18,577 bases of DNA, taken from positions 1 through 18,577 of the forward strand of contig CACZPT010000182.1 of assembly GCA_902783085.1 (NCBI GenBank). Reading direction: 5' to 3'. Shown here one piece after another: positions 6,659 to 13,955 of this stretch. The notes beneath the pieces are model-generated. The model did not search any database, was not told where the DNA came from, and saw only the letters and a program-made list of their open reading frames with translations. The stretch is from an uncultured Methanobrevibacter sp. (GTDB lineage Archaea > Methanobacteriota > Methanobacteria > Methanobacteriales > Methanobacteriaceae). Position 1 is the stretch's first letter. The number at the start of each line of letters is the position of its first letter. Both the position numbers and the translations under genes were made by a program.

Positions 6659-7426
6659 ATGAAATTTCAAACCACACCATATCATTTTGATTTACTTAAG
6701 GATTATCAAAGGTTGTCAGTATTTTTCGAAGCTATTAAAAATTATGATGGCAAAAACAATGTAGCTTTGGATTTAGGTTCAGGTAGTGGAATATTATCTT
6801 ATTTTTTAAAAGATTATTTTGATGAGATTATTTCACTAGAAGTTGACTGTAAAGCATATGACTGTGCATTGAATAACTTATCTGACTTTTCTAATATTAG
6901 ACTTATCAATACAAATGTTTTAGATTATAAATTTGATAAAAAAGCAGATTTAATCGTTTGTGAAATGTTAGATACTGCTTTAATCGATGAAGAAGAAGTT
7001 GAGGTTCTTAATTATACACGTAATTTTCTTAAAAATGATGGTAAGATAATTCCAAAAGCTATTGTTAATTTCGCTCAATTAGTAAATATCGAAAGAGATT
7101 ATGTTCACTGGGATGAAGATGCAAATTATGAAGTATTCTCACAGGAAGTTAATTACTCAAAATTTAATTTTAAAGATGAAATAAATCCTTATTTTGAAAA
7201 AATTTTATCTATTCGGTCAAATAAAGACGGAATTGTGAATGGCATAAAAATTACAAGTGTTACAATTCTTGATGATAATATTGTTTGTGGTCCAACCCCG
7301 ATGCTAAACCCGGCTTTATTAATTCCTATTAAACAGCAGAATGTTAAATGCGATGATTTAATTAATATTAAATTGAAATATATTATGGGAAAAGGTATTG
7401 GAAGTATTGAGACACAAATATTATAA
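6659..7426 (+). CDS. PRMT-like SAM-dependent methyltransferase, substrate unknown
   Basis: This 255-aa class I methyltransferase has motif I DLGSGSGILS (38-47), the acidic residue after beta-2 (E61) and CEMLDTALIDEEE (101-113). The last resembles the double-Glu loop of protein arginine methyltransferases. The next strand and helix (GKIIPKAIVNFAQLV, 128-142) also look PRMT-like, and the C-terminal half is a beta-rich domain. The substrate cannot be read from sequence; protein or small-molecule N-methylation are options. It starts 14 bp after nikR with no recognisable Shine-Dalgarno, and no better start is apparent. Its TAA is followed immediately by the ribosome-binding site of hycI, which continues in the same frame. 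Its place between nikR and hycI hints at a link to hydrogenase or nickel metabolism (weak inference). Confidence 0.82.
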   Translation: MKFQTTPYHFDLLKDYQRLSVFFEAIKNYDGKNNVALDLGSGSGILSYFLKDYFDEIISLEVDCKAYDCALNNLSDFSNIRLINTNVLDYKFDKKADLIVCEMLDTALIDEEEVEVLNYTRNFLKNDGKIIPKAIVNFAQLVNIERDYVHWDEDANYEVFSQEVNYSKFNFKDEINPYFEKILSIRSNKDGIVNGIKITSVTILDDNIVCGPTPMLNPALLIPIKQQNVKCDDLINIKLKYIMGKGIGSIETQIL

Positions 7427-7432
7427 GGTGAT
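7427..7432 (+). promoter_or_regulatory. Ribosome binding site that fixes an ATT start for hycI
   Basis: GGTGAT at 7427-7432 directly follows the TAA of the methyltransferase gene and is followed by TTT and then ATT at 7436. The same geometry (TAA, GGTGAT, three bases, start codon) occurs in this window at 1376-1390, where the start is ATG. This supports initiation at ATT. Confidence 0.65.
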
Positions 7433-7435
7433 TTT

Positions 7436-7942
7436 ATTTCTCTAAAAGAAGATTTATCAGATTTCTTAAAAGGTTGTGAAAAATTAATTATTTTAGGGAT
7501 TGGTAATGAACTTAAATGTGATGATGGTGTAGGACCATTCATAATCAAAAACTTAAATAATATAAAATCTGAGGATATTTTATTAATTGATGCTCAAACT
7601 GTTCCTGAAAATTTCACAGGAAAAATAAGAAAGGAAAATCCAACCCACATAATCATTATCGACGCATGTCTTATGGGATTAAATCCTGGAGATATTAAAA
7701 TTGTAGATAGTGATGATTTTATAAATATTGGAATATCAACACATTCAATGTCTTTATCATATTTTATTAAATTTATAGATATTAAAAATACTCTGTTTAT
7801 TGGAATAGAACCACAATCACTAGATTTAATCAATCAAGATTCATTAGGTTTTGATTTATCTGATGAATTTAATGGAAAATTAACAGATGGTGTTTATAAA
7901 AGTGCTTGCAATTTTATTGATTTATTAAAGGAGATATTATGA
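7436..7942 (+). CDS. hycI: HycI-type [NiFe]-hydrogenase maturation endopeptidase, apparent ATT start
   Basis: This 168-aa protease trims the C-terminus of a [NiFe]-hydrogenase large subunit once nickel is inserted. It closely follows E. coli HycI: GIGNELKCDDGVG (21-33), PENF (57-60), IIDACLMGLNPG (74-85), STHSMSL (101-107) and a terminal FIGIEPQ. The Ni-sensing ligands D16/D62/H90 of E. coli correspond to D30, D76 and H103. The first in-frame ATG, at 7673, would delete D30 and D76, and no ATG, GTG or TTG lies in frame between the preceding stop (7424) and that ATG. ATT at 7436, behind a perfect GGTGAT, is the only start that fits. A mutated or miscalled ATG is the alternative. The stop overlaps the next start (ATGA). 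The substrate hydrogenase (Frh, Mvh, Eha or Ehb) is not in the window. Confidence 0.85.
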   Translation: MSLKEDLSDFLKGCEKLIILGIGNELKCDDGVGPFIIKNLNNIKSEDILLIDAQTVPENFTGKIRKENPTHIIIIDACLMGLNPGDIKIVDSDDFINIGISTHSMSLSYFIKFIDIKNTLFIGIEPQSLDLINQDSLGFDLSDEFNGKLTDGVYKSACNFIDLLKEIL

Positions 7943-9033
7943 AAATTTTATTTATTGGTTCAAGATTATATGATGATGTTGACTATTATGTTAAAAGAAA
8001 AGGAATTGAAAGTATTTTAACCGAGTCAAATTCAGATGCAATTAATTTGGATTTGCCTGATCAAGTTTTTATAGTGCCTAGAGGAATGGAAGGTCCAAAG
8101 GAAATTGCAATTACACAAAATGTTGATGCTATTGTTCCATTAATTGGCATTGATCCGCCATTAATACAGGTAGCACATATGAAAGAAGAAATAGAGGAAG
8201 AATATGGAATTCCTGTAATAGCAGCTAATGTTCGTGCTGTGGAGTTAACTTCTGATAAGATTAAAACCAAAGAATTTTACACAGATATTAATGTTTCAAC
8301 ACCTCATTATCAAATATTAAACTGTCCTGAAGATTTAACATTAGATTTTCCGGTTGTACTTAAACAGGCTGAAGGTCAGGGTGGAAAAGATATTAAAGTA
8401 GCTGAATCAATTGAGGATGTAAATGATTACTTTGAAGTGTTCAACCAAGCATTATGTGAAAAGTTCATCGAAGGTTCTGAAATTTCTATTGAAGTTTTAG
8501 GATTTAATGGCGAATATGTGGCATTACCTCCAATTTATAAAGGAGAAACAACAATTGAAGGAACACATCCATTAAATAAGGTTAAAATGGGGCCTTGTTT
8601 AGTTGATGGATTAGATAATAATCTTATTCAAGAAACTGCTTATAAAATAGCTAAAAACTTAGATTCTGATGGAATTTTTGAAATGGATTTTATGTATTGT
8701 CCTGGTGAAGACCAATTATATGCAATTGAAGTTAATACTAGGCCAAATGGGACAAGATATTTAACAACAGCAACATGTGGCATTAATTCATTATGTGAGT
8801 TAATTAACATGGCTTGTTGTGAATTTAGTTTAAATGACGTTTTCAATAGATTAGAATATTATTATTCAACTGAAATTCCAATTGGAACTTATGAGGGACC
8901 TAAAATTAATGAACCATTAAAATCTTTCGATAATAATGATTTCATTGTTCATGGACCTGAAGGTTACCAAAGAATAACTATTAGGGCCAAATCAAAACAA
9001 GACTTGGAAAAATTAGTAGATAAATTAACATAA
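7939..9033 (+). CDS. ATP-grasp ligase of the pseudomurein cluster (CarB-like)
   Basis: This 364-aa ATP-grasp enzyme joins a carboxylate to an amine (or similar nucleophile) using ATP. Visible parts are an N-terminal Rossmann-like domain (MKILFIGSRLYDD; IVPLIGIDPP around 65-74), the nucleotide-binding segment VVLKQAEGQGGKDI (139-152), CEKFIEGSEISIEVL (173-187), and the metal/catalytic segments FEMDFMYC (247-254) and IEVNTRPNGT (263-272). A CarB/PurK-like overall architecture is evident, but the protein is far too short for carbamoyl-phosphate synthase. Its ATG overlaps the hycI stop. The next genes are MraY-like and Mur ligase, matching the CarB-like ATP-grasp gene reported in pseudomurein clusters of Methanobacteriales. 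A role in adding an amino acid to the peptide precursor is therefore likely but not proven. Purine or amino-acid biosynthesis remain possible. Confidence 0.8.
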   Translation: MKILFIGSRLYDDVDYYVKRKGIESILTESNSDAINLDLPDQVFIVPRGMEGPKEIAITQNVDAIVPLIGIDPPLIQVAHMKEEIEEEYGIPVIAANVRAVELTSDKIKTKEFYTDINVSTPHYQILNCPEDLTLDFPVVLKQAEGQGGKDIKVAESIEDVNDYFEVFNQALCEKFIEGSEISIEVLGFNGEYVALPPIYKGETTIEGTHPLNKVKMGPCLVDGLDNNLIQETAYKIAKNLDSDGIFEMDFMYCPGEDQLYAIEVNTRPNGTRYLTTATCGINSLCELINMACCEFSLNDVFNRLEYYYSTEIPIGTYEGPKINEPLKSFDNNDFIVHGPEGYQRITIRAKSKQDLEKLVDKLT

Positions 9034-9050
9034 TTACAATTAAATACTAT

Positions 9051-9060
9051 TATAAATATA
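9051..9060 (+). promoter_or_regulatory. Possible TATA box of the MraY-like gene
   Basis: TATAAATATA at 9051-9060 lies in the 65-bp gap before the MraY-like gene and would start transcription near 9081, giving a leader of about 18 nt. The region is AT-rich throughout, so this is only a candidate internal promoter. Confidence 0.35.
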
Positions 9061-9098
9061 ATAATTTAATAGTTTAGAATTTTACTTGTGTGGTATAA

Positions 9099-10166
9099 AT
9101 GAATTGGGATATGTTAATTCTTTTTTTAATAACATTTATCGCAACAGTATTCTTTACATATTATGTTAGAAGAATATTGCTTAAAGCAAAGATAGCTGAT
9201 AATCCTATAGTTAGTGAACACAGATATAAAAGTGGAACTCCTACAATGGGGGGAATTGCTTTTTTATTCACAATTTCTTTATTAATATCTCTATATTATA
9301 AAAATACACCAGTTTTAATTGTTTTATTTATAATGCTTTCCGGAGGTATTGTGGGATTAGTGGATGATTTAATTGGATTAAAAGTAAAGGAAGTCCAAAA
9401 AATCGTTGTTAATGTTTCTAATGAAGTTATTTCATTAGGTAGATTAAATGTTGAGCCTAATGAAGAAGTTAGGGTGGCGACACCTAAAGCTAAAGCTGAA
9501 GTTGACAAATTCCTTGATGAAAGTAAAGTTAAGGTGATTGGTGAAGTTCCAATTAAAACAGAACCTGAAGAGCTTGAAAAAATCATTTGTCAAATTGTCT
9601 TAGGGGTGATTTTAGGATTAACTGGAGCTATCACTACTTTGGGTGGTTTTAATTTAGGTATTTTTGCAATACCAATTGTTGTAATAGCTGTTATAGGTTG
9701 TATTAATTCAGTCAATTTAATTGATGGTATGGATGGTCTTGCAGCAGGTATTGTTGGAATCGCATCAGCTGCATGTTGTGTATATGGTTATTTATTCGGA
9801 CTTCCAAATGTTATCCCACCATTCTTAATATTATTCGGACTATGTTTAGGATTTTTAGTATTTAACAAGCATCCTGCTTCAATATTTATGGGTGATACAG
9901 GTTCATTTGTATTGGGGACTGGTTATGCTGCGGCTGTTTTAGTATGTGATATTCCTTACTTTGGAGTTCTTGCATTAGGTGTTCCAATCATATCAGTTAT
10001 TGTTAGTTTACTTCACAGAGCACATATTATTAAATTGCCTGTCGAACCTTTACACCACACTTTAAATCATTATGGAATGTCTGAGACAAAAATTGTATTT
10101 GGCTATTGGGCTATGACTTTAGTATTATGCATTATCGGTATTCTTGCTAAGATGTACATATTCTAA
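9099..10166 (+). CDS. MraY-like phospho-sugar transferase (glycosyltransferase family 4), pseudomurein lipid carrier step
   Basis: This 355-aa polytopic membrane enzyme moves a phospho-sugar (probably UDP-linked glycopeptide) onto an isoprenyl phosphate carrier. The family marks are complete: KSGTPTMGG (44-52), VDDLIG (88-93) with the catalytic Asp pair, NSVNLIDGMDGLAAG (203-217), FMGDTGSFVLG (263-273) and the His motif EPLHHTLNH (316-324). About ten hydrophobic segments are visible. Unlike bacterial MraY, a hydrophilic stretch of about 65 residues (97-163), rich in Glu, Lys and Val, sits in the cytoplasmic loop after the DD motif. Archaea without murein use such proteins for pseudomurein or for N-glycan lipid. 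The adjacent Mur ligase (23 bp downstream) and ATP-grasp ligase favour pseudomurein. ATG at 9099 has only a weak GTGTGG-type Shine-Dalgarno. Confidence 0.9.
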   Translation: MNWDMLILFLITFIATVFFTYYVRRILLKAKIADNPIVSEHRYKSGTPTMGGIAFLFTISLLISLYYKNTPVLIVLFIMLSGGIVGLVDDLIGLKVKEVQKIVVNVSNEVISLGRLNVEPNEEVRVATPKAKAEVDKFLDESKVKVIGEVPIKTEPEELEKIICQIVLGVILGLTGAITTLGGFNLGIFAIPIVVIAVIGCINSVNLIDGMDGLAAGIVGIASAACCVYGYLFGLPNVIPPFLILFGLCLGFLVFNKHPASIFMGDTGSFVLGTGYAAAVLVCDIPYFGVLALGVPIISVIVSLLHRAHIIKLPVEPLHHTLNHYGMSETKIVFGYWAMTLVLCIIGILAKMYIF

Positions 10167-10189
10167 TTTTTCTTTTTTTAGGTGTTACT

Positions 10190-11611
10190 ATGAATATTCA
10201 AGATTTAGCTATTTCTATTGGCGGAAAAATATTTGGAAATGATTTATTTTTTAAAAATCAGAATTTTACTGGGGTGTTTACTTTATTGAATGATTCTAAT
10301 AAAGGTGATATTGTTATTAGGCATTGGATTAATGCTAAAGGTGTTGAAATTGCAGCTAGTAAAAATATTGCTTGTTTAATAACTCAAAATCCAAAAGATG
10401 GTGCTATTAAAAAAGCAGTGGAACTTAATTTTCCATTAATTGTTACAGATAAAATAGAATTGGCTAATGCATATGCCCTAAATTGGACTGTTAATAAATT
10501 CAGTCCCGATTCAACAAATGTTGTTATAACCGGAACCAATGGCAAATCCACTACTTCTCATTTAATTTATCATATTTTAAATAATGCTGGATTTCATGTA
10601 TTCACAAATACTGATAGTGAATCAGAATTTAATACATTAATAGATCCAATGGTTTCGAAATTAATTTCAGATGAAGTTAATTTAAACGGTAAACTAGATT
10701 ATTTGGTCATTGAAGTTTCTGAAGTTCAGGGATGGTTAGGCAATTTAATGAAAAATCATGCATCATTAATGTCTGGGGCAATCAAACCCAGTGTTGGTGT
10801 AATAACAAATATAGCTATGGATCATATAGGTCTTGTAAATTCTATTGAAGATGTTTTTAATGAAATTTCTGAAGTTCCAAAAGCTATTGGTGATGGAGTA
10901 ACCATTCTTAATTATGATGATGAATTAGTTAGAAAACTCAGTGCTGAAAATCCATTTTATTGGTCAATGCAAGATAAAAGTCTGGATTTATATTATGATG
11001 ATGGGATTTATTATGATTCTAAGCTAATTATTGAAAAGGCTGATTTACCATTTGACAGTAATCATTTCATCCAAAATATATTATCTGCTATTGGAGCATG
11101 TATTAATTTAGATTTAGATTTGGATAAAATTATTGGGGGTGTTAAATCATATAAGGCTTTAAATAGGCGTTTTTCCAAGTTAAATGAAAAACCTTTAATT
11201 ATAGATGATTTTGCACATAATCCTGATGGAATTAAGAATACAATTCGTGAAACAATAAAATTGTTAAATGATAATCAGAAATTATTTGTCGTTTGTTCTA
11301 TTAGGGGATCTCGTGGTATTGAAATTAATAAACTCAATGTCGAAGCATTAGTTGAAGTTTTAAATAATGATATTGAATTAATATTATCTTCAAGTAATGA
11401 TGTTGTTGATGATTTAAATTATGTTAGTGATGAAGAGCGTGAAGTCTTTTTTGAAGTTTTAAATAAGAATAATGTTGAATATACTCATTTTGATAATTTA
11501 TATGATTGTTTATATGAAACTTATAATTCTGCATATTCTGAGGATATTATTTTATTGATTGGTGCTCAAGGAATGGACCCTGCAGAATCATTACTTAAAA
11601 AGATTCTCTGA
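10190..11611 (+). CDS. Mur ligase family protein, pseudomurein peptide ligase
   Basis: This 473-aa enzyme is a three-domain Mur ligase (ATP plus carboxylate plus amino acid). The N-terminal substrate domain spans about 1-105. The central ATPase has the P-loop GTNGKSTT (115-122), IEVSEVQGW (174-182), TNIAMDHIGL (206-215) and HFIQNILSAIGA (292-303). The C-terminal domain carries RRFSKL (326-331) and DDFAHNPDGI (339-348). The length fits MurC/E/F relatives and the pMur ligases of Methanobacteriales. It probably adds one residue (Glu, Lys or Ala) to the pseudomurein peptide; which one cannot be read here. ATG at 10190 follows AGGTGTTAC. It is coupled to the MraY-like gene. From memory, the homologous pair in Methanothermobacter is MTH734/MTH735. 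Confidence 0.9.
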   Translation: MNIQDLAISIGGKIFGNDLFFKNQNFTGVFTLLNDSNKGDIVIRHWINAKGVEIAASKNIACLITQNPKDGAIKKAVELNFPLIVTDKIELANAYALNWTVNKFSPDSTNVVITGTNGKSTTSHLIYHILNNAGFHVFTNTDSESEFNTLIDPMVSKLISDEVNLNGKLDYLVIEVSEVQGWLGNLMKNHASLMSGAIKPSVGVITNIAMDHIGLVNSIEDVFNEISEVPKAIGDGVTILNYDDELVRKLSAENPFYWSMQDKSLDLYYDDGIYYDSKLIIEKADLPFDSNHFIQNILSAIGACINLDLDLDKIIGGVKSYKALNRRFSKLNEKPLIIDDFAHNPDGIKNTIRETIKLLNDNQKLFVVCSIRGSRGIEINKLNVEALVEVLNNDIELILSSSNDVVDDLNYVSDEEREVFFEVLNKNNVEYTHFDNLYDCLYETYNSAYSEDIILLIGAQGMDPAESLLKKIL

Positions 11612-11701
11612 ACTACTCAGACATATTAAATTTTTCAAAATATATTTTAGAAATATTTTATATTTGATGGGTGTGGTGTAGTCTTGCATTTTGATGATAA
11701 A

Positions 11702-11709
11702 TTTAAATA
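11702..11709 (+). promoter_or_regulatory. Likely TATA box for the exported-protein gene pair
   Basis: TTTAAATA at 11702-11709 predicts transcription start near 11730 and a leader of about 50 nt, ending in a GAGGAT Shine-Dalgarno at 11768-11773 before ATG 11780. The 168-bp gap after the Mur ligase makes a separate promoter plausible. Confidence 0.45.
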
Positions 11710-11779
11710 TCATATTAATTATATTATTAATTGTTATTGATTTTTTATTCTATGCGAATATAATCAAGAGGATAAAATC

Positions 11780-12211
11780 ATGTTTATAAAAATTAGAAGA
11801 GATACACTAATAATTTTATTATTGGCATTTATTTTGATTGTATGTGGTCGTTTAATCACTTATGTTGCATTTGCTTCATCAAGTGAGGTTAGCGATGGAG
11901 TACCTATTTCAGGAATTATTGTAAAAGGTAATGACATCGTTTCAGTAGATACAATACGTTATAATGTTATGCAATCCGGATTGAGGGATGGTAGTATTAT
12001 ATATGGTGATATTTTACATACATCTAAAAGAGATGTTTCTCTGAGAGATGCGATACAAACGGCACAAGAATTTGCTATGGATTCGACAGTTCCGGGAACA
12101 TCACTGCAACCTATTAAGGCGGCTGATGTTCAGGTAGATAGACATACTGGAATTGTTACTGTAACGGTTATTGAAGACTTTTCATCAATTAGATTAGATA
12201 ATTCAACTTAG
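11780..12211 (+). CDS. Membrane-anchored extracytoplasmic protein, function unknown
   Basis: I do not recognise this 143-aa protein. It starts with basic residues and a hydrophobic segment (about 8-31, RDTLIILLLAFILIVCGRLI), so it is anchored with the rest outside the cell. The segment ISGIIVKGNDIVSVDTIRYNVMQSGLRDGSII (about 43-74) has the beta-helix-helix-beta feel of a POTRA-like unit, 'G(N)..(V)...I...(L/M)...(G)', but this is only a resemblance. A second beta region, VQVDRHTGIVTVTVIEDF, is at 117-134. It has a good GAGGAT ribosome site and is followed after 15 bp by another exported protein, so the two form an operon. The position after the pseudomurein genes suggests an envelope role (inference). 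Confidence 0.75.
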   Translation: MFIKIRRDTLIILLLAFILIVCGRLITYVAFASSSEVSDGVPISGIIVKGNDIVSVDTIRYNVMQSGLRDGSIIYGDILHTSKRDVSLRDAIQTAQEFAMDSTVPGTSLQPIKAADVQVDRHTGIVTVTVIEDFSSIRLDNST

Positions 12212-12226
12212 TGGAAGGGATAAGTT

Positions 12227-13483
12227 TTGCGAAGATTTAAAATACTATTGGTTTTTTTCATAATATTTATGATGACAATGAGTAGTGTGGCAGCTACTTG
12301 TAATATTATTGTTATTACTGATCCGAGTGGTAATGATCCAAACGGTGCTGCTGCAGGAAGTATGTCTTTTGCACAGAACATGTTTCAGTCTACGTTTTTA
12401 ATGTCTAAAGAAAATCATTTCGTAGTTCTATCTGGGGGTACCGGTAGTTCTGATGTTAGGTTAGATTCAATTGTTGATGCGGTAGCTAATTTGGAGAATA
12501 ATGTTTCTGCAACATCTGCTGCATCTATTGCAAGTGGATATGAAGGGGCTCGTCTTGTTGTTGGAGGCCCATATATCGGTGCTGCTGTTGGTGGTTCATT
12601 TAATGCTTATGTTATTACTGTAAATGATAATGATACTATTTCAGTAACTCCATATAGTAGTGGAGTAGCTTCATTACCACAAGGTCAAAAAGGAGCTATT
12701 ATTCACTTGAGGAACACTGCAGGAAACCCATTATATGGTACTGCAGATTCAGTTCGTAAGGAAACTGCAATGAATATTGGAAGAATGATTAGGGATGGTT
12801 ATCCAGCAACCACTATTTTATCTGAAGCTATGGGTGAAGTAGCTAGAGATTCAGGTGAAAGGTATGGTGGTGGTGGAGTAAATCTGGTTTCAGGTTTGTC
12901 TACTGCGGATATGTTTACTCCTACTGAAATGAATGAGACTGGTTATCCTATGGATGATCCATATTCTAAAGTTTGTGATGAATGTGGGTGGGGTGTAGGT
13001 TATCCAACTGCTGAAAATTATGAGCGATGTCCAGTTTGTAATGGTGAATTACGTACAGTTTATGCATATGAAGCATTAGGAAATGCTTTAACCGTTAGTT
13101 CTGGTAGTGTTAGTGTTTCTGTTTATGGTAGTGGTAAGCCAGGTATTTCTTCAACTACTAGTGAGATTGTACAGGCAGCTGTTAAAAAGAATGGTTATGA
13201 TGCCTCAGCTATTGCTGATGCAATTAATAGAGCTATTAATAATGGTTTATTAATGGGTGTTGAGCATGTTGAACCTAAAGATATCAACGTTAAACCTGAT
13301 TCAAAAGCTGTTGGTGTATATTATACTGCATTACCGGGGGACAGGTCTTCACCAGCATGGGATTTGCCGGTTGATGCCAATATATTAAATATTCTGGGAA
13401 GTATTCAAACGGTTGTTGGAATTATATTGATTCTGCTGGTTGTATTTAGAAGTAGATTGTTAAAGTCATTCCAAAATAGATGA
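12227..13483 (+). CDS. Exported protein with zinc ribbon and C-terminal membrane anchor, function unknown
   Basis: I do not recognise a named family for this 418-aa protein. The start is TTG at 12227 with GGAAGGGA at 12212-12219 and gives a clean signal peptide (MRRFKILLVFFIIFMMTMSS, cut near VAA). A Gly/Ala/Ser-rich domain follows (about 25-235, with VVLSGGTGSSD, VVGGPYIGAAVGGSFNAYVI and GERYGGGGVNL). Next are a rubredoxin-like zinc ribbon (CDEC at 250-253, CPVC at 268-271), a second domain (about 285-380), and a C-terminal membrane helix (387-407) with a basic stop-transfer tail. The topology is thus extracytoplasmic with an anchor near the C-terminus. A CxxC zinc ribbon outside the membrane is unusual. 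It forms an operon with the upstream anchored protein. Cell-wall assembly or surface modification is a guess based on neighbours. Confidence 0.8.
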   Translation: MRRFKILLVFFIIFMMTMSSVAATCNIIVITDPSGNDPNGAAAGSMSFAQNMFQSTFLMSKENHFVVLSGGTGSSDVRLDSIVDAVANLENNVSATSAASIASGYEGARLVVGGPYIGAAVGGSFNAYVITVNDNDTISVTPYSSGVASLPQGQKGAIIHLRNTAGNPLYGTADSVRKETAMNIGRMIRDGYPATTILSEAMGEVARDSGERYGGGGVNLVSGLSTADMFTPTEMNETGYPMDDPYSKVCDECGWGVGYPTAENYERCPVCNGELRTVYAYEALGNALTVSSGSVSVSVYGSGKPGISSTTSEIVQAAVKKNGYDASAIADAINRAINNGLLMGVEHVEPKDINVKPDSKAVGVYYTALPGDRSSPAWDLPVDANILNILGSIQTVVGIILILLVVFRSRLLKSFQNR

Positions 13484-13503
13484 CTTTTTTTTAATCTTTT
13501 TTT
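13462..13503 (+). terminator. Hairpin terminator overlapping the stop codon of the exported zinc-ribbon gene
   Basis: AAAGTCAT (13462-13469) pairs perfectly with ATGACTTT (13480-13487) around a 10-nt loop. Eight T follow at 13485-13492, and a second run of seven T is at 13497-13503. The TGA stop (13481-13483) lies in the right arm. This looks like a bacterial-style intrinsic terminator, and in archaea the T-run alone could suffice. Confidence 0.65.
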
Positions 13504-13511
13504 GTGATATT

Positions 13512-13943
13512 ATGGCATTAATTCTAATTAGGGGTGAGAATAAATCAAAATTGATAAATGCAATTTTTGATATAGAAAGGCATGGTAATTTAACTCTAAT
13601 TACAAACCCTAAAATAATTAGTGCTAAATTTGCAGATTCTTTAGTTGAACAAATTTTAAATTCTAAACTTAAAACTAATTCTAATGTTGCAACAGCTTTT
13701 TTTGTAAAAGAAGATATAACTTCAAGTATTTTAAAAATTAAAAAAATTCATCCTCCGGCACATGTTGTAGTTGTTAGTGAGGATTATAAAAGTTATCGTG
13801 AATTAGAAGAAAAATTAACTATAGCTCAAGACCTTAAAGGTTTTAAACCATCCAAAATTTATAATGCTGGTAAAATTGATTATTCTATTAAAGGCAAAAA
13901 AAGATATATTAAAAATGATAAGTTAAATAGCTATATGGATTAA
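13512..13943 (+). CDS. DUF356-like conserved methanogen protein
   Basis: This 143-aa cytoplasmic protein has no signal or membrane segment. From memory it resembles the DUF356 family of methanogens, whose members begin with ALILIRG-type sequence and share a KIHPPAHVVVVS-like strand, both present here (2-8 and about 77-89). It looks alpha/beta with two ferredoxin-like halves: an N-terminal beta strand, helix KLINAIFDIE, then VATAFFVKEDITSSILKIK. The basic C-terminus (about 105-143) suggests nucleic-acid contact, but no function is known. ATG at 13512 follows GTGAT at 13504-13508. It starts just past the T-runs of the previous gene, so it may depend on readthrough or on a promoter inside that gene. 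It ends 5 bp from the convergent aMBF1 gene. Confidence 0.68.
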   Translation: MALILIRGENKSKLINAIFDIERHGNLTLITNPKIISAKFADSLVEQILNSKLKTNSNVATAFFVKEDITSSILKIKKIHPPAHVVVVSEDYKSYRELEEKLTIAQDLKGFKPSKIYNAGKIDYSIKGKKRYIKNDKLNSYMD

Positions 13944-13955
13944 AATAGCTATTTT
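13942..13955. terminator. Palindrome spanning two convergent stop codons, possible bidirectional terminator
   Basis: AAAATAGCTATTTT is a perfect 14-bp palindrome holding bases of the TAA of the plus-strand gene (13941-13943) and the whole TAG of the minus-strand gene (complement at 13949-13951). A partial copy, AAATAGCTAT, occurs at 13925-13934. T-rich sequence follows on the plus strand. It is short, so the assignment is tentative. Confidence 0.35.

Noticed and set aside
7673..7942. Short reading of hycI from the first ATG (89 aa)
   Set aside because: It would lose the GxGN...DDG motif and the second metal-ligand Asp, both encoded upstream without interruption in the same frame.
7427..7942. 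hycI as a pseudogene
   Set aside because: All motifs are intact, the frame is open to a stop that overlaps the next start, and a perfect ribosome site precedes the ATT; only the start codon is unusual.
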